Source: an uncultured Bacteroidaceae bacterium (GTDB taxonomy: Bacteria; Bacteroidota; Bacteroidia; Bacteroidales; Bacteroidaceae). From it: a DNA stretch of 59,082 nt. Positions 8,289 through 15,504 of the stretch are shown piece after piece (the first letter of the stretch is position 1; each line of letters begins with the position of its first letter). The stretch spans positions 1 through 59,082 of the forward strand of contig CAJOLC010000004.1 of the NCBI GenBank assembly GCA_905235305.1, in the 5' to 3' direction. The position numbers were made by a program, and so were the translations under genes. The notes under the pieces were generated by a model. That model did not search any database. It was not told the origin of the DNA and saw only the letters and a program-made list of their open reading frames with translations.

Positions 8289-9800
8289 ATGACCACTCGC
8301 AAGAAATACCTCCTCGCCGTCCTTGGCGGCACACTTTTTGGCATCACGCTCGTGGTCGCCGCACTCTACACAAGCAACGTCACCTCCACAAACGAGTCGT
8401 GCGCGGCTTGTCACATCCATCCCGAGGCTGAGGTGAGCTGGAAACAAAGCAAGCACTTCAGCAACCAGAGCGGCGTGCAGACGGACTGCGCCGCCTGTCA
8501 TCTGCCCCCTTCAGGCACGCCGAACTACTACTGGGCAAAGGTGAAAATCGGCCTGCACGACATTTGGATGTACCTGACACACAGCAAGGAAGACTTCGAT
8601 TTCGAGAGTAAACGCACCGAAGAGTACGCACCAAATATCGTCTTCAACGAGTCGTGCAAGAAGTGCCACGCCAACCTCTACCCCGAAGGCATCACGGACG
8701 ACGGCGTAGCGGCACACCTCTACTACGACGAGAACGAGGCGAAGCTCAACCTGCAGTGCGTGACGTGCCACCTCGATGCCGGTCACTTCATCGACGGCTA
8801 TAAGCACGAAAAGATGACGACGGCACCTATCGACACCACAGGACCCGTCTATACCGAACCGGCTTCGGTAACAAGTTTCTCGAACTTCACGGAGACCATC
8901 CCCGGCACTCGCGCCTCCATCAACATGGTTGCCGTGCCGGGCGGCAAGTTCACGATGGGCAGCAACAAGGGCGACAAGTTCAGCCGTCCCGATGAATACC
9001 CGGCTCACGAGGTCACCGTCTCGCCGTTCTTTATGGCCGAAACCGAGATAACCTGGAATCAATACTGGGCATTCTATGCCGAAACCATGTCGGAAGGACG
9101 CACGAAGCCCGAGACAATCTATGCCAACAACAGCAGACCTGACGTCGATGCCGTCTCCGGCCCTACCCCACCATTCGGCATCCCAGACCAGGGATGGGGC
9201 ATGGGAAGCCGTCCCGCCATCACCATGACGCACTATGCCGCCGAGACTTTCTGCCAATGGCTCAGTCTGAAGACTGGCCGCCACTACCGCCTGCCCACCG
9301 AAGCTGAATGGGAATACGCGGCTCGCGGAGGCACGCAGACGCCCTACTTCTTCGAAGGGAAACCCTCTTCCTACTCAAGTCAAGGGCTCTGGAACAGCAT
9401 CTTCGGCACCGACACCACGACCATCAACCGCTACGCCATCTATGCCCTCAACAGCAAGAACCGCACGCAGGAGCCCTCGCGCGTCGCAGCCAACCCCTTC
9501 GGCCTGCGCAACATGTTGGGCAACGTCATGGAGTATTGTCAGGACTGGTATGCCGAAGACGCCTACGAGAAGGCTGGCACGAATGCCGTCGACCCGAAAG
9601 GTCCCGCCTCGGGCACAGACTATGTCGTGCGCGGAGGCTGTTACAACGACGATGCCAGCGAGTTGCGTTGTGCCGCCCGTCGCCATAGCGACTACGAAGC
9701 TTGGCTCAAGACCGACCCGCAGAACCCGAAGAGCATCTGGTGGCTGAGCGACATCAAAGGCATCGGCTTCCGCATCGTCTGCGAAGGCTTCACCAAATAA
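8289..9800 (+). CDS. NrfH/NapC-like tetraheme cytochrome c fused to a formylglycine-enzyme-like (SUMF1) domain
   Basis: The 503-residue protein has an N-terminal membrane anchor (about residues 8-28). Four CxxCH haem sites follow at about residues 38-42, 67-71, 123-127 and 157-161, the number and layout of NapC/NrfH quinol dehydrogenases. From about 210 a second domain begins (NMVAVPGGKFTMGSNKGD) with RLPTEAEWEYAARGG and NVMEYCQDWY, typical of the FGE/SUMF1/GldJ fold. The paired cysteines of true formylglycine enzymes are not in their usual context (here VVRGGCYNDDASELRCAARR), so sulfatase activation is doubtful. The known role of the first half is to pass electrons from membrane quinol to periplasmic partners. 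It is followed by Tat-exported sugar oxidoreductase-like genes, which I infer may be the partners. Confidence 0.85.
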   Translation: MTTRKKYLLAVLGGTLFGITLVVAALYTSNVTSTNESCAACHIHPEAEVSWKQSKHFSNQSGVQTDCAACHLPPSGTPNYYWAKVKIGLHDIWMYLTHSKEDFDFESKRTEEYAPNIVFNESCKKCHANLYPEGITDDGVAAHLYYDENEAKLNLQCVTCHLDAGHFIDGYKHEKMTTAPIDTTGPVYTEPASVTSFSNFTETIPGTRASINMVAVPGGKFTMGSNKGDKFSRPDEYPAHEVTVSPFFMAETEITWNQYWAFYAETMSEGRTKPETIYANNSRPDVDAVSGPTPPFGIPDQGWGMGSRPAITMTHYAAETFCQWLSLKTGRHYRLPTEAEWEYAARGGTQTPYFFEGKPSSYSSQGLWNSIFGTDTTTINRYAIYALNSKNRTQEPSRVAANPFGLRNMLGNVMEYCQDWYAEDAYEKAGTNAVDPKGPASGTDYVVRGGCYNDDASELRCAARRHSDYEAWLKTDPQNPKSIWWLSDIKGIGFRIVCEGFTK

Positions 9801-9857
9801 TAACTGCATAATAACGTCATAACGAAATAACGTCATCACAAAAATCATTAAACAACT

Positions 9858-11204
9858 ATGAAAGAAAAATCCATGAGCCGTCGCAGTTTCCTTACCGGGG
9901 CTGCCACTGTCGGTGCAGCAGCCGTGGCTGCGCCCGCACTGCTTGCCAGCTGTTCTGGCAACAACAACAAACTCACTCCTCTGAAGAAAGAAGGCGAATA
10001 CTACGTCCCTGAACTCCCCGACAAGGCCATAGATGGCAAGGAACTGAAGGTAGGACTCGTAGGCTGCGGCGCCCGCGGCAGCGGTGCAATAAACGACTTG
10101 CTCAATGCTGCCAACGGCATCACCGTAGTAGCTCTCGGCGATGTCTTCGGCGACAGACTCTTCCCGCTGCGCGACCAGTTGAAGAGAGATTGGGGACAGG
10201 ACATCCCCGACGAGCGATGCTTCCTCGGCTTCGATTCCTACCAGAAGGTCATCGATGCAGGAGTAGACATGGTCATCCTCACCACACCTCCTGTCTTCCG
10301 CTCCGAGACGTTCAAGTACGCCACCGAGAAGGGCGTTCACTCCTTCCTCGAGAAGCCTATCGCAATCGATGCCAAAGGCTATCGTTCCATAATGGCAACT
10401 GCTAAGCAGGCACAGGCTAAGGGTCTGAGCGTTGTCGTAGGTACACAGCGTCACCACGAACGTCGCTACGTCGAAGCCAACAAACAGATACAGGCAGGAC
10501 TCATCGGCGACATCACCGGCGGCAATGTCTATTGGAACCAGGGCATGCTGTGGTACCGTCAGCGTGAGGCAGGATGGACAGACATGGAGTGGAACATACG
10601 CGACTGGGTGAACTGGAAGTGGCTCTCGGGTGACCATATCATCGAGCAGCACGTCCACAACATCGACGTCTTCCTATGGATGAGCGGCTTGAAACCCGTG
10701 TCGGCAACAAGCTTCGGCGCACGCCACAGACGTGTCACGGGCGACCAGTTCGACTTCTTCAGCACCGACTTTGTCATGGAGAACGGCATACACATGCACT
10801 CGATGTGCCGCCAGATCAACGGCTGCAGCAGCAAGGTAAGCGAGTTCATCCAAGGCAGCAAGGGCAGCTGGGACAGCGAGACGAACGAGATAAAGGACAT
10901 GGAAGGAAACGTCATCTGGAAGTACGACGAGGAGAAGGCCAAGCAGGAGTTCGAGCAGCACAACCCCTACGTGCTGGAGCACGTCGACTGGGTGAACCAC
11001 ATCCGCAAGGGCACAGCCCACGAAGAAGCTACCGACAACGCCATCTCCTGCATGGCAGGCATCATGGGTCGAGAGGCCGCCTACACCGGCCAGACCGTCA
11101 CATGGGACGACATGACGCAGTCGGAACAGAACTTCCTTCCCGAGAAACTTGAACTTGGCCCGCTCGACCTCGCCTCGATGACCGTGCCCGTACCCGGACA
11201 GTAA
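9858..11204 (+). CDS. Tat-exported Gfo/Idh/MocA family oxidoreductase
   Basis: The 448-residue protein opens with a twin-arginine signal (SRRSFLTGAATVGAAAVAAP) ending in a lipobox-like LLASC, so it is probably folded in the cytoplasm with bound cofactor and exported to the periplasm. The Rossmann region starts at LKVGLVGCGARGSGAINDLL, and the family lysine motif is FLEKPIAIDAKGY. The C-terminal half (GGNVYWNQGMLWYRQREAGW and later) is the substrate domain. Members oxidise or reduce sugar hydroxyls with NAD(P); exported Bacteroidota members have been linked to 3-keto-glycoside chemistry. It sits 57 bp after the cytochrome fusion and 98 bp before a sugar isomerase-like gene. Substrate is not readable. 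Confidence 0.88.
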   Translation: MKEKSMSRRSFLTGAATVGAAAVAAPALLASCSGNNNKLTPLKKEGEYYVPELPDKAIDGKELKVGLVGCGARGSGAINDLLNAANGITVVALGDVFGDRLFPLRDQLKRDWGQDIPDERCFLGFDSYQKVIDAGVDMVILTTPPVFRSETFKYATEKGVHSFLEKPIAIDAKGYRSIMATAKQAQAKGLSVVVGTQRHHERRYVEANKQIQAGLIGDITGGNVYWNQGMLWYRQREAGWTDMEWNIRDWVNWKWLSGDHIIEQHVHNIDVFLWMSGLKPVSATSFGARHRRVTGDQFDFFSTDFVMENGIHMHSMCRQINGCSSKVSEFIQGSKGSWDSETNEIKDMEGNVIWKYDEEKAKQEFEQHNPYVLEHVDWVNHIRKGTAHEEATDNAISCMAGIMGREAAYTGQTVTWDDMTQSEQNFLPEKLELGPLDLASMTVPVPGQ

Positions 11205-11206
11205 AA

Positions 11207-11238
11207 AGCCCCCTCCACGCTCCCCCTTAGGGGAGTGA
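11207..11238. repeat. GC-rich interspersed hairpin repeat, copy 1
   Basis: AGCCCCCTCCACGCTCCC followed by CCTTAGGGGAGTG. Related copies are at 30266-30296 (right after gdhA) and 30532-30563 (inside a GH43 gene). It follows the stop codon of the Gfo/Idh gene. Downstream, AAATCGTAAATA is repeated at 11269 and 11291 (22 bp apart), ending at the next start codon. Confidence 0.75.
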
Positions 11239-11302
11239 CGCGAATTGATAAATTATCAAATAGTAAATAAATCGTAAATAGTACATCGTCAAATCGTAAA
11301 TA

Positions 11303-12208
11303 ATGAAAAGGCGTAATTTCCTCATAAGCTCTATGGCTGGCGCAGCTGCTGCTGCGCTGGCCCCGGGCACGATGCTGGCTTCCTGTGCCCCAAAGAAGGA
11401 TGGGAAGAAAGCCACTACCCCACTCAACCTCTGCTTCCAGGAAGGCATCGCCCTGGGCGACACACTTCAGGAGAAGCTCGACTACTGCGAAAGCCTCGGC
11501 GTGACAGGCTTCGAAGTAGGCGGCCGAGGCCTGGCCGGACGCGTGGACGAGCTGAACAATGCCCTGAAAGGACGCAACATCCGCATGGGCGCCATCTGTG
11601 CAGGCTTCGACGGATTCATCCTTGCCGAAGACGAACAGAAGGAACGTTTCGACCGAACCATGCGTGAAATCATCGAAGCTGCCGGCAAAGTCAACTCCTG
11701 CGGAGTCATCATGGTGCCGGCCTTCAACGGTCAGTCACCCTGCCGTCCACACACAAGGGAGACGCGCGACTACCTCTGCGAAGAGCTGCACAAGCTCGGA
11801 GAGTTCGCCCTGCAGAATAACACAACCGTCATCCTTGAGCCCCTCAACCGAGGCGAATGCTTCTATCTCCGCCTCGTAGCCGATGCCGCAGCCATCGCAC
11901 GCGACGCCGACAGCAAAGGCGTGAAGTGCATGGGCGACTTCTGGCACATGCAAGAAGAAACATCAGACTATGCCGCCTTCATGGCAGCCGGCAAGGAATA
12001 CCTGCAGCACGTACACATCGCCAGCCGCGGACGACGCAAGACGCCAGGCGAAGACGGCGAGAAAGACAACTACCGCGACGGCTTCCGCGCCCTCAAGGAG
12101 ATAGGTTACGAAGGCTTCGTCAGCTTCGAATGCGGTCGGGAAGGCGACCCGAAGATCATCCTGCCCGCCGCAGTAGAACTGCTCCGCAAGCAGTGGGACG
12201 AAGCATAA
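11303..12208 (+). CDS. Tat-exported sugar phosphate isomerase/epimerase-like TIM-barrel protein
   Basis: The 301-residue protein starts with a twin-arginine-type lipoprotein signal (MKRRNFLISSMAGAAAAAL, then MLASC). The mature part is an AP-endonuclease-2/xylose-isomerase-like barrel: LDYCESLGVTGFEVGGRGL, MVPAFNG, VILEPLNRGECFYLR, MGDFWHM and GFVSFECGREGDPKI. Glutamate, aspartate and histidine in these segments are the usual metal ligands of the family. Hydroxypyruvate isomerase- and 3-keto-sugar-processing enzymes belong to it. Export alongside the Gfo/Idh oxidoreductase suggests both act on the same periplasmic sugar; this is inference. The 98-bp gap upstream contains only repeats, so the genes are probably cotranscribed. 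Confidence 0.87.
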   Translation: MKRRNFLISSMAGAAAAALAPGTMLASCAPKKDGKKATTPLNLCFQEGIALGDTLQEKLDYCESLGVTGFEVGGRGLAGRVDELNNALKGRNIRMGAICAGFDGFILAEDEQKERFDRTMREIIEAAGKVNSCGVIMVPAFNGQSPCRPHTRETRDYLCEELHKLGEFALQNNTTVILEPLNRGECFYLRLVADAAAIARDADSKGVKCMGDFWHMQEETSDYAAFMAAGKEYLQHVHIASRGRRKTPGEDGEKDNYRDGFRALKEIGYEGFVSFECGREGDPKIILPAAVELLRKQWDEA

Positions 12209-12229
12209 AGACAGACTCCCCGGACAAAG

Positions 12230-12339
12230 AATACTATTGCCTCGTGCGAAGAATACTATTGCCTCGTGCAAAGAATACTATTGCCTCGTGCAAAGAATAC
12301 TATTGCCCTGAGCAAAGAATACTATTGCCCTGAGCAAAG
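12230..12339. repeat. 22-bp-period array D (five units)
   Basis: Five tandem units start at 12230, 12252, 12274, 12296 and 12318. Each is AATACTATTGCC plus a 10-mer, TCGTGCAAAG or CTGAGCAAAG. The last two units share the second 10-mer, so neighbours are more alike than distant units. It begins 21 bp after the isomerase stop codon. Confidence 0.92.
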
Positions 12340-12359
12340 AGGTATAGTCGTCCAGAAAA

Positions 12360-12447
12360 CTCGGCACGACATGTTGGCAAAGATGGCGTGCCGAGTCCGT
12401 AAAGATGGCACGCTGAGTTGAAGAACTTGGCGTGCCATCTTTTTATG
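12360..12447. repeat. 22-bp-period array D2, also forming a terminator-like hairpin
   Basis: GGC marks recur at 12363, 12385, 12407 and 12429, exactly 22 bp apart, in units with cores of type GGCGTGCC or GGCACGC in alternating orientation. The last two units pair perfectly over 13 bp (12401-12413 with 12430-12442) and are followed by T's, so on the plus strand they could terminate the 8289-12208 operon. Confidence 0.8.
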
Positions 12448-12462
12448 TCAAATTGTAAGGAT

Positions 12463-12494
12463 AAAAAAAAAGTCTCCGACGAATCGGAGACTTT
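12463..12494 (-). terminator. Rho-independent terminator after the cohesin-like genes
   Basis: Perfect 11-bp stem AAAGTCTCCGA / TCGGAGACTTT with a 4-nt loop (12480-12483). Read on the minus strand it is followed by a run of eight or more T's (A's at 12463-12470 on plus). It lies 24 bp after the minus-strand stop at 12518. Confidence 0.85.
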
Positions 12495-12517
12495 AAGTAT
12501 TTAGGCTGGGAGAATGA

Positions 12518-13276
12518 TTACTTAACAGCAACCTTCTTACCGTTCTGGATGTAAACACCCCTCTGAGCCTTGCTTACGCGCTGGCCAGCTACGTTGTAAA
12601 CAGGAGCATTAACGTCATCAGCATTGATGGTGTTGATGCCAGTGCCATCACCTACAGTAACCTTGATTTTTGCAGTTTTCTCTGTAGCGACATTATAAAC
12701 CATATTATCATCGGAGGGTGCACCAATAACAATCTCAAACAACTCTAATTCATAGGCACCATCTGCTACGTCAGTACCAACACTTATCGGACACTTAAGA
12801 AGAGCTCCATCATTACCCTTAAATGTAGTGTAGGCCATCTTACCATCTTCATCCTGATAAGAAACAGCACCTACTATTGCATTAAATGAGTATATTGAAC
12901 CAGTTTTCATAACCTCAAATAAATCTGTATAAGAAGAACCTTCAATCTCTGCAAGACGTTCTTCATATTCATCCTCATCTAATTCTTCTTTATCAAACTG
13001 CTTTTTAGCATAAACCGCTGCTGCTTTCTTAGCAGTCTCAAGATCAAGACGATCTGTTACGATTTCGAAGTCAGTAGCTTTTGTTGTCAACTTGATACCA
13101 GTTGCTGTTTTCAACTTGAAAGAAATCGTTTGAACCGGAACATCGTTCTCCAGGCAGATTTCAATCACACCTTTTTCTCCAGCCTTTAATGTTACCTCTG
13201 GAACATAGAGTTTGTTCTCTGCCATTGCTGCAACACCGCACAGCATAGCAACCATTGTCATGTAAAACTTTTTCAT
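12518..13276 (-). CDS. Secreted cohesin-like beta-sandwich protein with sorting-like C-terminal tail
   Basis: The 252 residues start with a signal peptide (MKKFYMTMVAMLCGVAAMAE). The mature N-terminus (LYVPEVTLKAGEKGVIEICL, then VPVQTISFKLKTATGIKL) resembles cohesin-type beta-sandwiches. A lysine- and glutamate-rich helical insert lies at about residues 95-130 (FDKEELDEDEYEERLAEIEG). The end carries APVYNVAGQRVSKAQRGVYI and then QNGKKVAVK, the short tail seen on many secreted Prevotella proteins and probably a secretion/anchoring signal. The gene is more AT-rich than its surroundings. It is 43 bp behind the dockerin gene and shares its promoter. The cohesin link is by pattern only; function unknown. 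Confidence 0.75.
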   Translation of the reverse strand: MKKFYMTMVAMLCGVAAMAENKLYVPEVTLKAGEKGVIEICLENDVPVQTISFKLKTATGIKLTTKATDFEIVTDRLDLETAKKAAAVYAKKQFDKEELDEDEYEERLAEIEGSSYTDLFEVMKTGSIYSFNAIVGAVSYQDEDGKMAYTTFKGNDGALLKCPISVGTDVADGAYELELFEIVIGAPSDDNMVYNVATEKTAKIKVTVGDGTGINTINADDVNAPVYNVAGQRVSKAQRGVYIQNGKKVAVK

Positions 13277-13318
13277 AGCTATAAAATTATTTATTAGTTA
13301 ATACTTTTACTATTTTAT

Positions 13319-14011
13319 TCAAGATGGCTGAGCGGCCATGATGTTCAGAACAGTTACATAGTCTGCGATATCAACCTCGCCATCTTTATTCACGTCAAAT
13401 GCTGCATCATAGGTATCTGCAGCCATGGCATTCAAAATCGTTACTGCATCTGCAATATCAACCACACCATCGTGGTTCACATCACCTATGATGCCAGGAG
13501 TTGCACCTTCTTCGATGGTCCAATTCAATTCATTGGCTTTTTCCCATGTCCAAACGGTACCGCCATTATCAGTAATCGATGATGTGTTAACGGCAACAGT
13601 AAAGTCACCAGGTGTTACATCACTTGCAACAGCTACTTCGATAGTTGCTACAACGCCATCAGTGTTTGTCAGAGCAAGGACTTCATCCTCATTGGCGCTC
13701 CAGCACTGGAAAGTAACAGTACCATCTGCATTGGTTGTGGCAGAGAATGTCGGGGCATAGCCTTCGGGATAGCGAGAACCAGCGGCAGCAATAGAGCCAT
13801 CCACATAAGTAACTCCCTCAGGAAGAGCCACAACGCAGCTCCACATAACTGGGGCATTCTGATTCTTCAAGTTCAGCGTAAGAGTCGCTGTGGCACCAGT
13901 CTTACCATTCTCAGCTGCAGTCAGATACATCTGATAGTTTTCTTTCATGGTTGCCCACATAGATGTCATTGCGAAGAATGACACCAAAGAAAGTAAAATT
14001 CTCCTTTTCAT
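13319..14011 (-). CDS. Secreted cohesin-like protein with C-terminal type I dockerin
   Basis: Of 230 residues, 1-20 are a signal peptide (MKRRILLSLVSFFAMTSMWA). About 25-170 form a beta-sandwich (GKTGATATLTLNLKNQNAPV, LPEGVTYVDGS, TVTFQCWSA) like a cohesin or CBM. The last 60 hold a dockerin with two Ca2+-binding loops, GDVNHDGVVDIADAVTILNA and DVNKDGEVDIADYVTVLNIM. Dockerins bind cohesins in cellulosome-type assemblies; in Bacteroidales such domains occur singly with unclear partners. Here one protein carries both kinds of domain and its neighbour carries only the cohesin-like one, so pairing between the two is conceivable. A good promoter lies at 14058-14088. Confidence 0.82.
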   Translation of the reverse strand: MKRRILLSLVSFFAMTSMWATMKENYQMYLTAAENGKTGATATLTLNLKNQNAPVMWSCVVALPEGVTYVDGSIAAAGSRYPEGYAPTFSATTNADGTVTFQCWSANEDEVLALTNTDGVVATIEVAVASDVTPGDFTVAVNTSSITDNGGTVWTWEKANELNWTIEEGATPGIIGDVNHDGVVDIADAVTILNAMAADTYDAAFDVNKDGEVDIADYVTVLNIMAAQPS

Positions 14012-14057
14012 AAAAATTAGATTTTGTTATTAGTGTTGTTCTTATAGTTTTCTGCTG

Positions 14058-14088
14058 CAAATTTAGTGCTTTTTTTATAATCACCAAA
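14058..14088 (-). promoter_or_regulatory. Promoter TTTG-N19-TAAATTTG for the cohesin/dockerin pair
   Basis: On the minus strand TTTG (14085-14088) is 19 bp ahead of TAAATTTG (14058-14065), a full Bacteroidota -33/-7 match. It lies 47 bp before the dockerin start codon. The rest of the 14012-14209 gap shows only AT-rich sequence. Confidence 0.8.
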
Positions 14089-14209
14089 ACTTTTTGGCTT
14101 TTTTTTTCATCTTTTCCGCAAAAAAGTTTGGGCTAATAAAGAAAAACTTGAAAAAGGGTGTCTTTTCATCTGTTAATTATGTTTTGCCATGCTTATACCT
14201 AATCAATTA

Positions 14210-14626
14210 TTATATGCCTCGTGCGCGGAAGATGATGTCGCGTGCCTCTGTCACCTCGCGGAACTTCTTTTCTGCCTCTTCTTTGGCTGCCTCGCCCTGC
14301 GACTCAACCCGGTCGGGATGATAGCGGAGGGCGAGTTCACGATAGGCTTGGCGCACCTCGTCGTCTGTAGCTGTCTCGGGAATGCCCAGGGTTCGATAGG
14401 CTTCCTGCAAGGTGACATCGACGTAGGGTTGCCATGTCTGCCCGCCTCCCTGATTGTCGTTGTCGGAGGTGCGTTGATAGGTGAAGTGTATGGTGGGACG
14501 GCGGTACATCGAATCGAGTAGCCAGCCAATCAGGAAGCCGAGGATGAGTCCACGTCCCCCTCCCATACGCCAGCCAATGAGGGCAAAGATGAGACGAAAG
14601 CTGAGCAGGCAAGACATAAGCGGCAT
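14210..14626 (-). CDS. Membrane-anchored J-domain protein
   Basis: The 138-residue protein has a hydrophobic N-terminus with GGGRGLILGFLIGWLLDSMY (about residues 22-41). It ends with a complete J domain (about 72-135): AYRTLGIPETATDDEVRQAY, then ELALRYHPDRVESQG with the HPD motif. J domains stimulate the ATPase of DnaK. Membrane-bound forms such as DjlA place this near the inner membrane; this one lacks a TerB domain, so I do not assign djlA. It starts 26 bp after the nuclease gene and is probably cotranscribed. ATG at 14617 is an alternative start. Confidence 0.85.
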   Translation of the reverse strand: MPLMSCLLSFRLIFALIGWRMGGGRGLILGFLIGWLLDSMYRRPTIHFTYQRTSDNDNQGGGQTWQPYVDVTLQEAYRTLGIPETATDDEVRQAYRELALRYHPDRVESQGEAAKEEAEKKFREVTEARDIIFRARGI

Positions 14627-14652
14627 CAGATGTCAGGGGTTATCATACGGAA

Positions 14653-15504
14653 TCAAAGCACCTGCCTCAACTTCTCTGAGACGTCTGCGACGGGGATGAC
14701 CTGATATTCGCAGTCCCTAAGCCAGACGATGCGTCGGGAGACGATGCGTATGCCGATGTCTTCGAGCATGAGGGCATAGAGGCTGAGCTGTATGGTGTAG
14801 AGCGAGAGGTCTTCCTCCGTCATGTCGGCAAAGGGAGGAAGCAACATCCGTCCATACCTGCGGTTGTAGTCGTTGGACAGACATGCGTTGGTCTTATAGT
14901 CGAGAATCATGAAGCCTTCTGGCTGGCCGTCGCTGCCGTCGTTGTAATAAAGCATGTCGAATGTGCCGGCAAGCTGCTGCCTGAGGTTTCGTGCCTCGGA
15001 TGGATTCTTGCCGCTGTACACTTGTGCTTCATTCAGGACGAGATGCATGCTGTCTGGCATTTCGTTCATGAACTTGAGGACTGACTCTTCCTTTGGATGT
15101 ATGGGAGCGAGGAATCCGTACTGAGGCATGTACTGCCGCTGCATGGAAGGGCAGATGCGTTCTGGCATTCCTGCCCGCAAATAGCCCAGACTCTCTCCAT
15201 AGGCATGAGTCTTGGTGCCGAGGGTCGTGGCACGAAAAGAGTTCTGGCGCCACTGCTGAAGCCAGTAGTCGGGTGTCTGGCCGTGACGTTCCGCATAACG
15301 TGCCGCCTGGCGTTGTTCGTCGAAAGGTTCGCGGATGAAGCGGTGGGCTACGTTCGTGACGGAAGGTAGCATCTTGCCTTGCAACACGTAACTATGGCTG
15401 TCGGCATAGAACTCCAGGTCCTGGAACTCCTCAAGCACCTTGCGACGTGCCTCGCTTGCGGCGGAAGGTTCACCTGTCACGGTAAACCACTTGTTATTTC
15501 CCAT
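14653..15504 (-). CDS. PD-(D/E)XK superfamily nuclease
   Basis: A 283-residue cytoplasmic protein. The nuclease core is visible as an early His/Glu segment (TLGTKTHAYGESLGY), LAGTFDMLYYNDGS and GFMILDYKTNACLS; the last two give the D...DxK pair of RecB/Cas4/YqaJ-like exonucleases, and YTIQLSLYALMLED supplies the following helix. Family members cut DNA ends during repair or defence. Its start overlaps the end of the SGNH gene by 11 bp, and the J-domain gene follows at 26 bp. No helicase partner is adjacent, and the AddAB-like pair at 34242 has its own nuclease domains. Role unknown. Confidence 0.8.
   Translation of the reverse strand: MGNNKWFTVTGEPSAASEARRKVLEEFQDLEFYADSHSYVLQGKMLPSVTNVAHRFIREPFDEQRQAARYAERHGQTPDYWLQQWRQNSFRATTLGTKTHAYGESLGYLRAGMPERICPSMQRQYMPQYGFLAPIHPKEESVLKFMNEMPDSMHLVLNEAQVYSGKNPSEARNLRQQLAGTFDMLYYNDGSDGQPEGFMILDYKTNACLSNDYNRRYGRMLLPPFADMTEEDLSLYTIQLSLYALMLEDIGIRIVSRRIVWLRDCEYQVIPVADVSEKLRQVL

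Noticed and set aside
9858..12208. Assignment of named 3-keto-glycoside (lgd-type) gene symbols
   Set aside because: Family-level likeness and context only; substrate and exact orthology cannot be shown from sequence alone.
12230..12447. CRISPR-like array
   Set aside because: Units are contiguous 22-mers with no unique spacers, and no cas genes are nearby.
14653..15504. Cas4 or phage exonuclease identity for the PD-(D/E)XK protein
   Set aside because: No Cas neighbours, no Fe-S cysteine cluster and no phage context; only the superfamily is supported.
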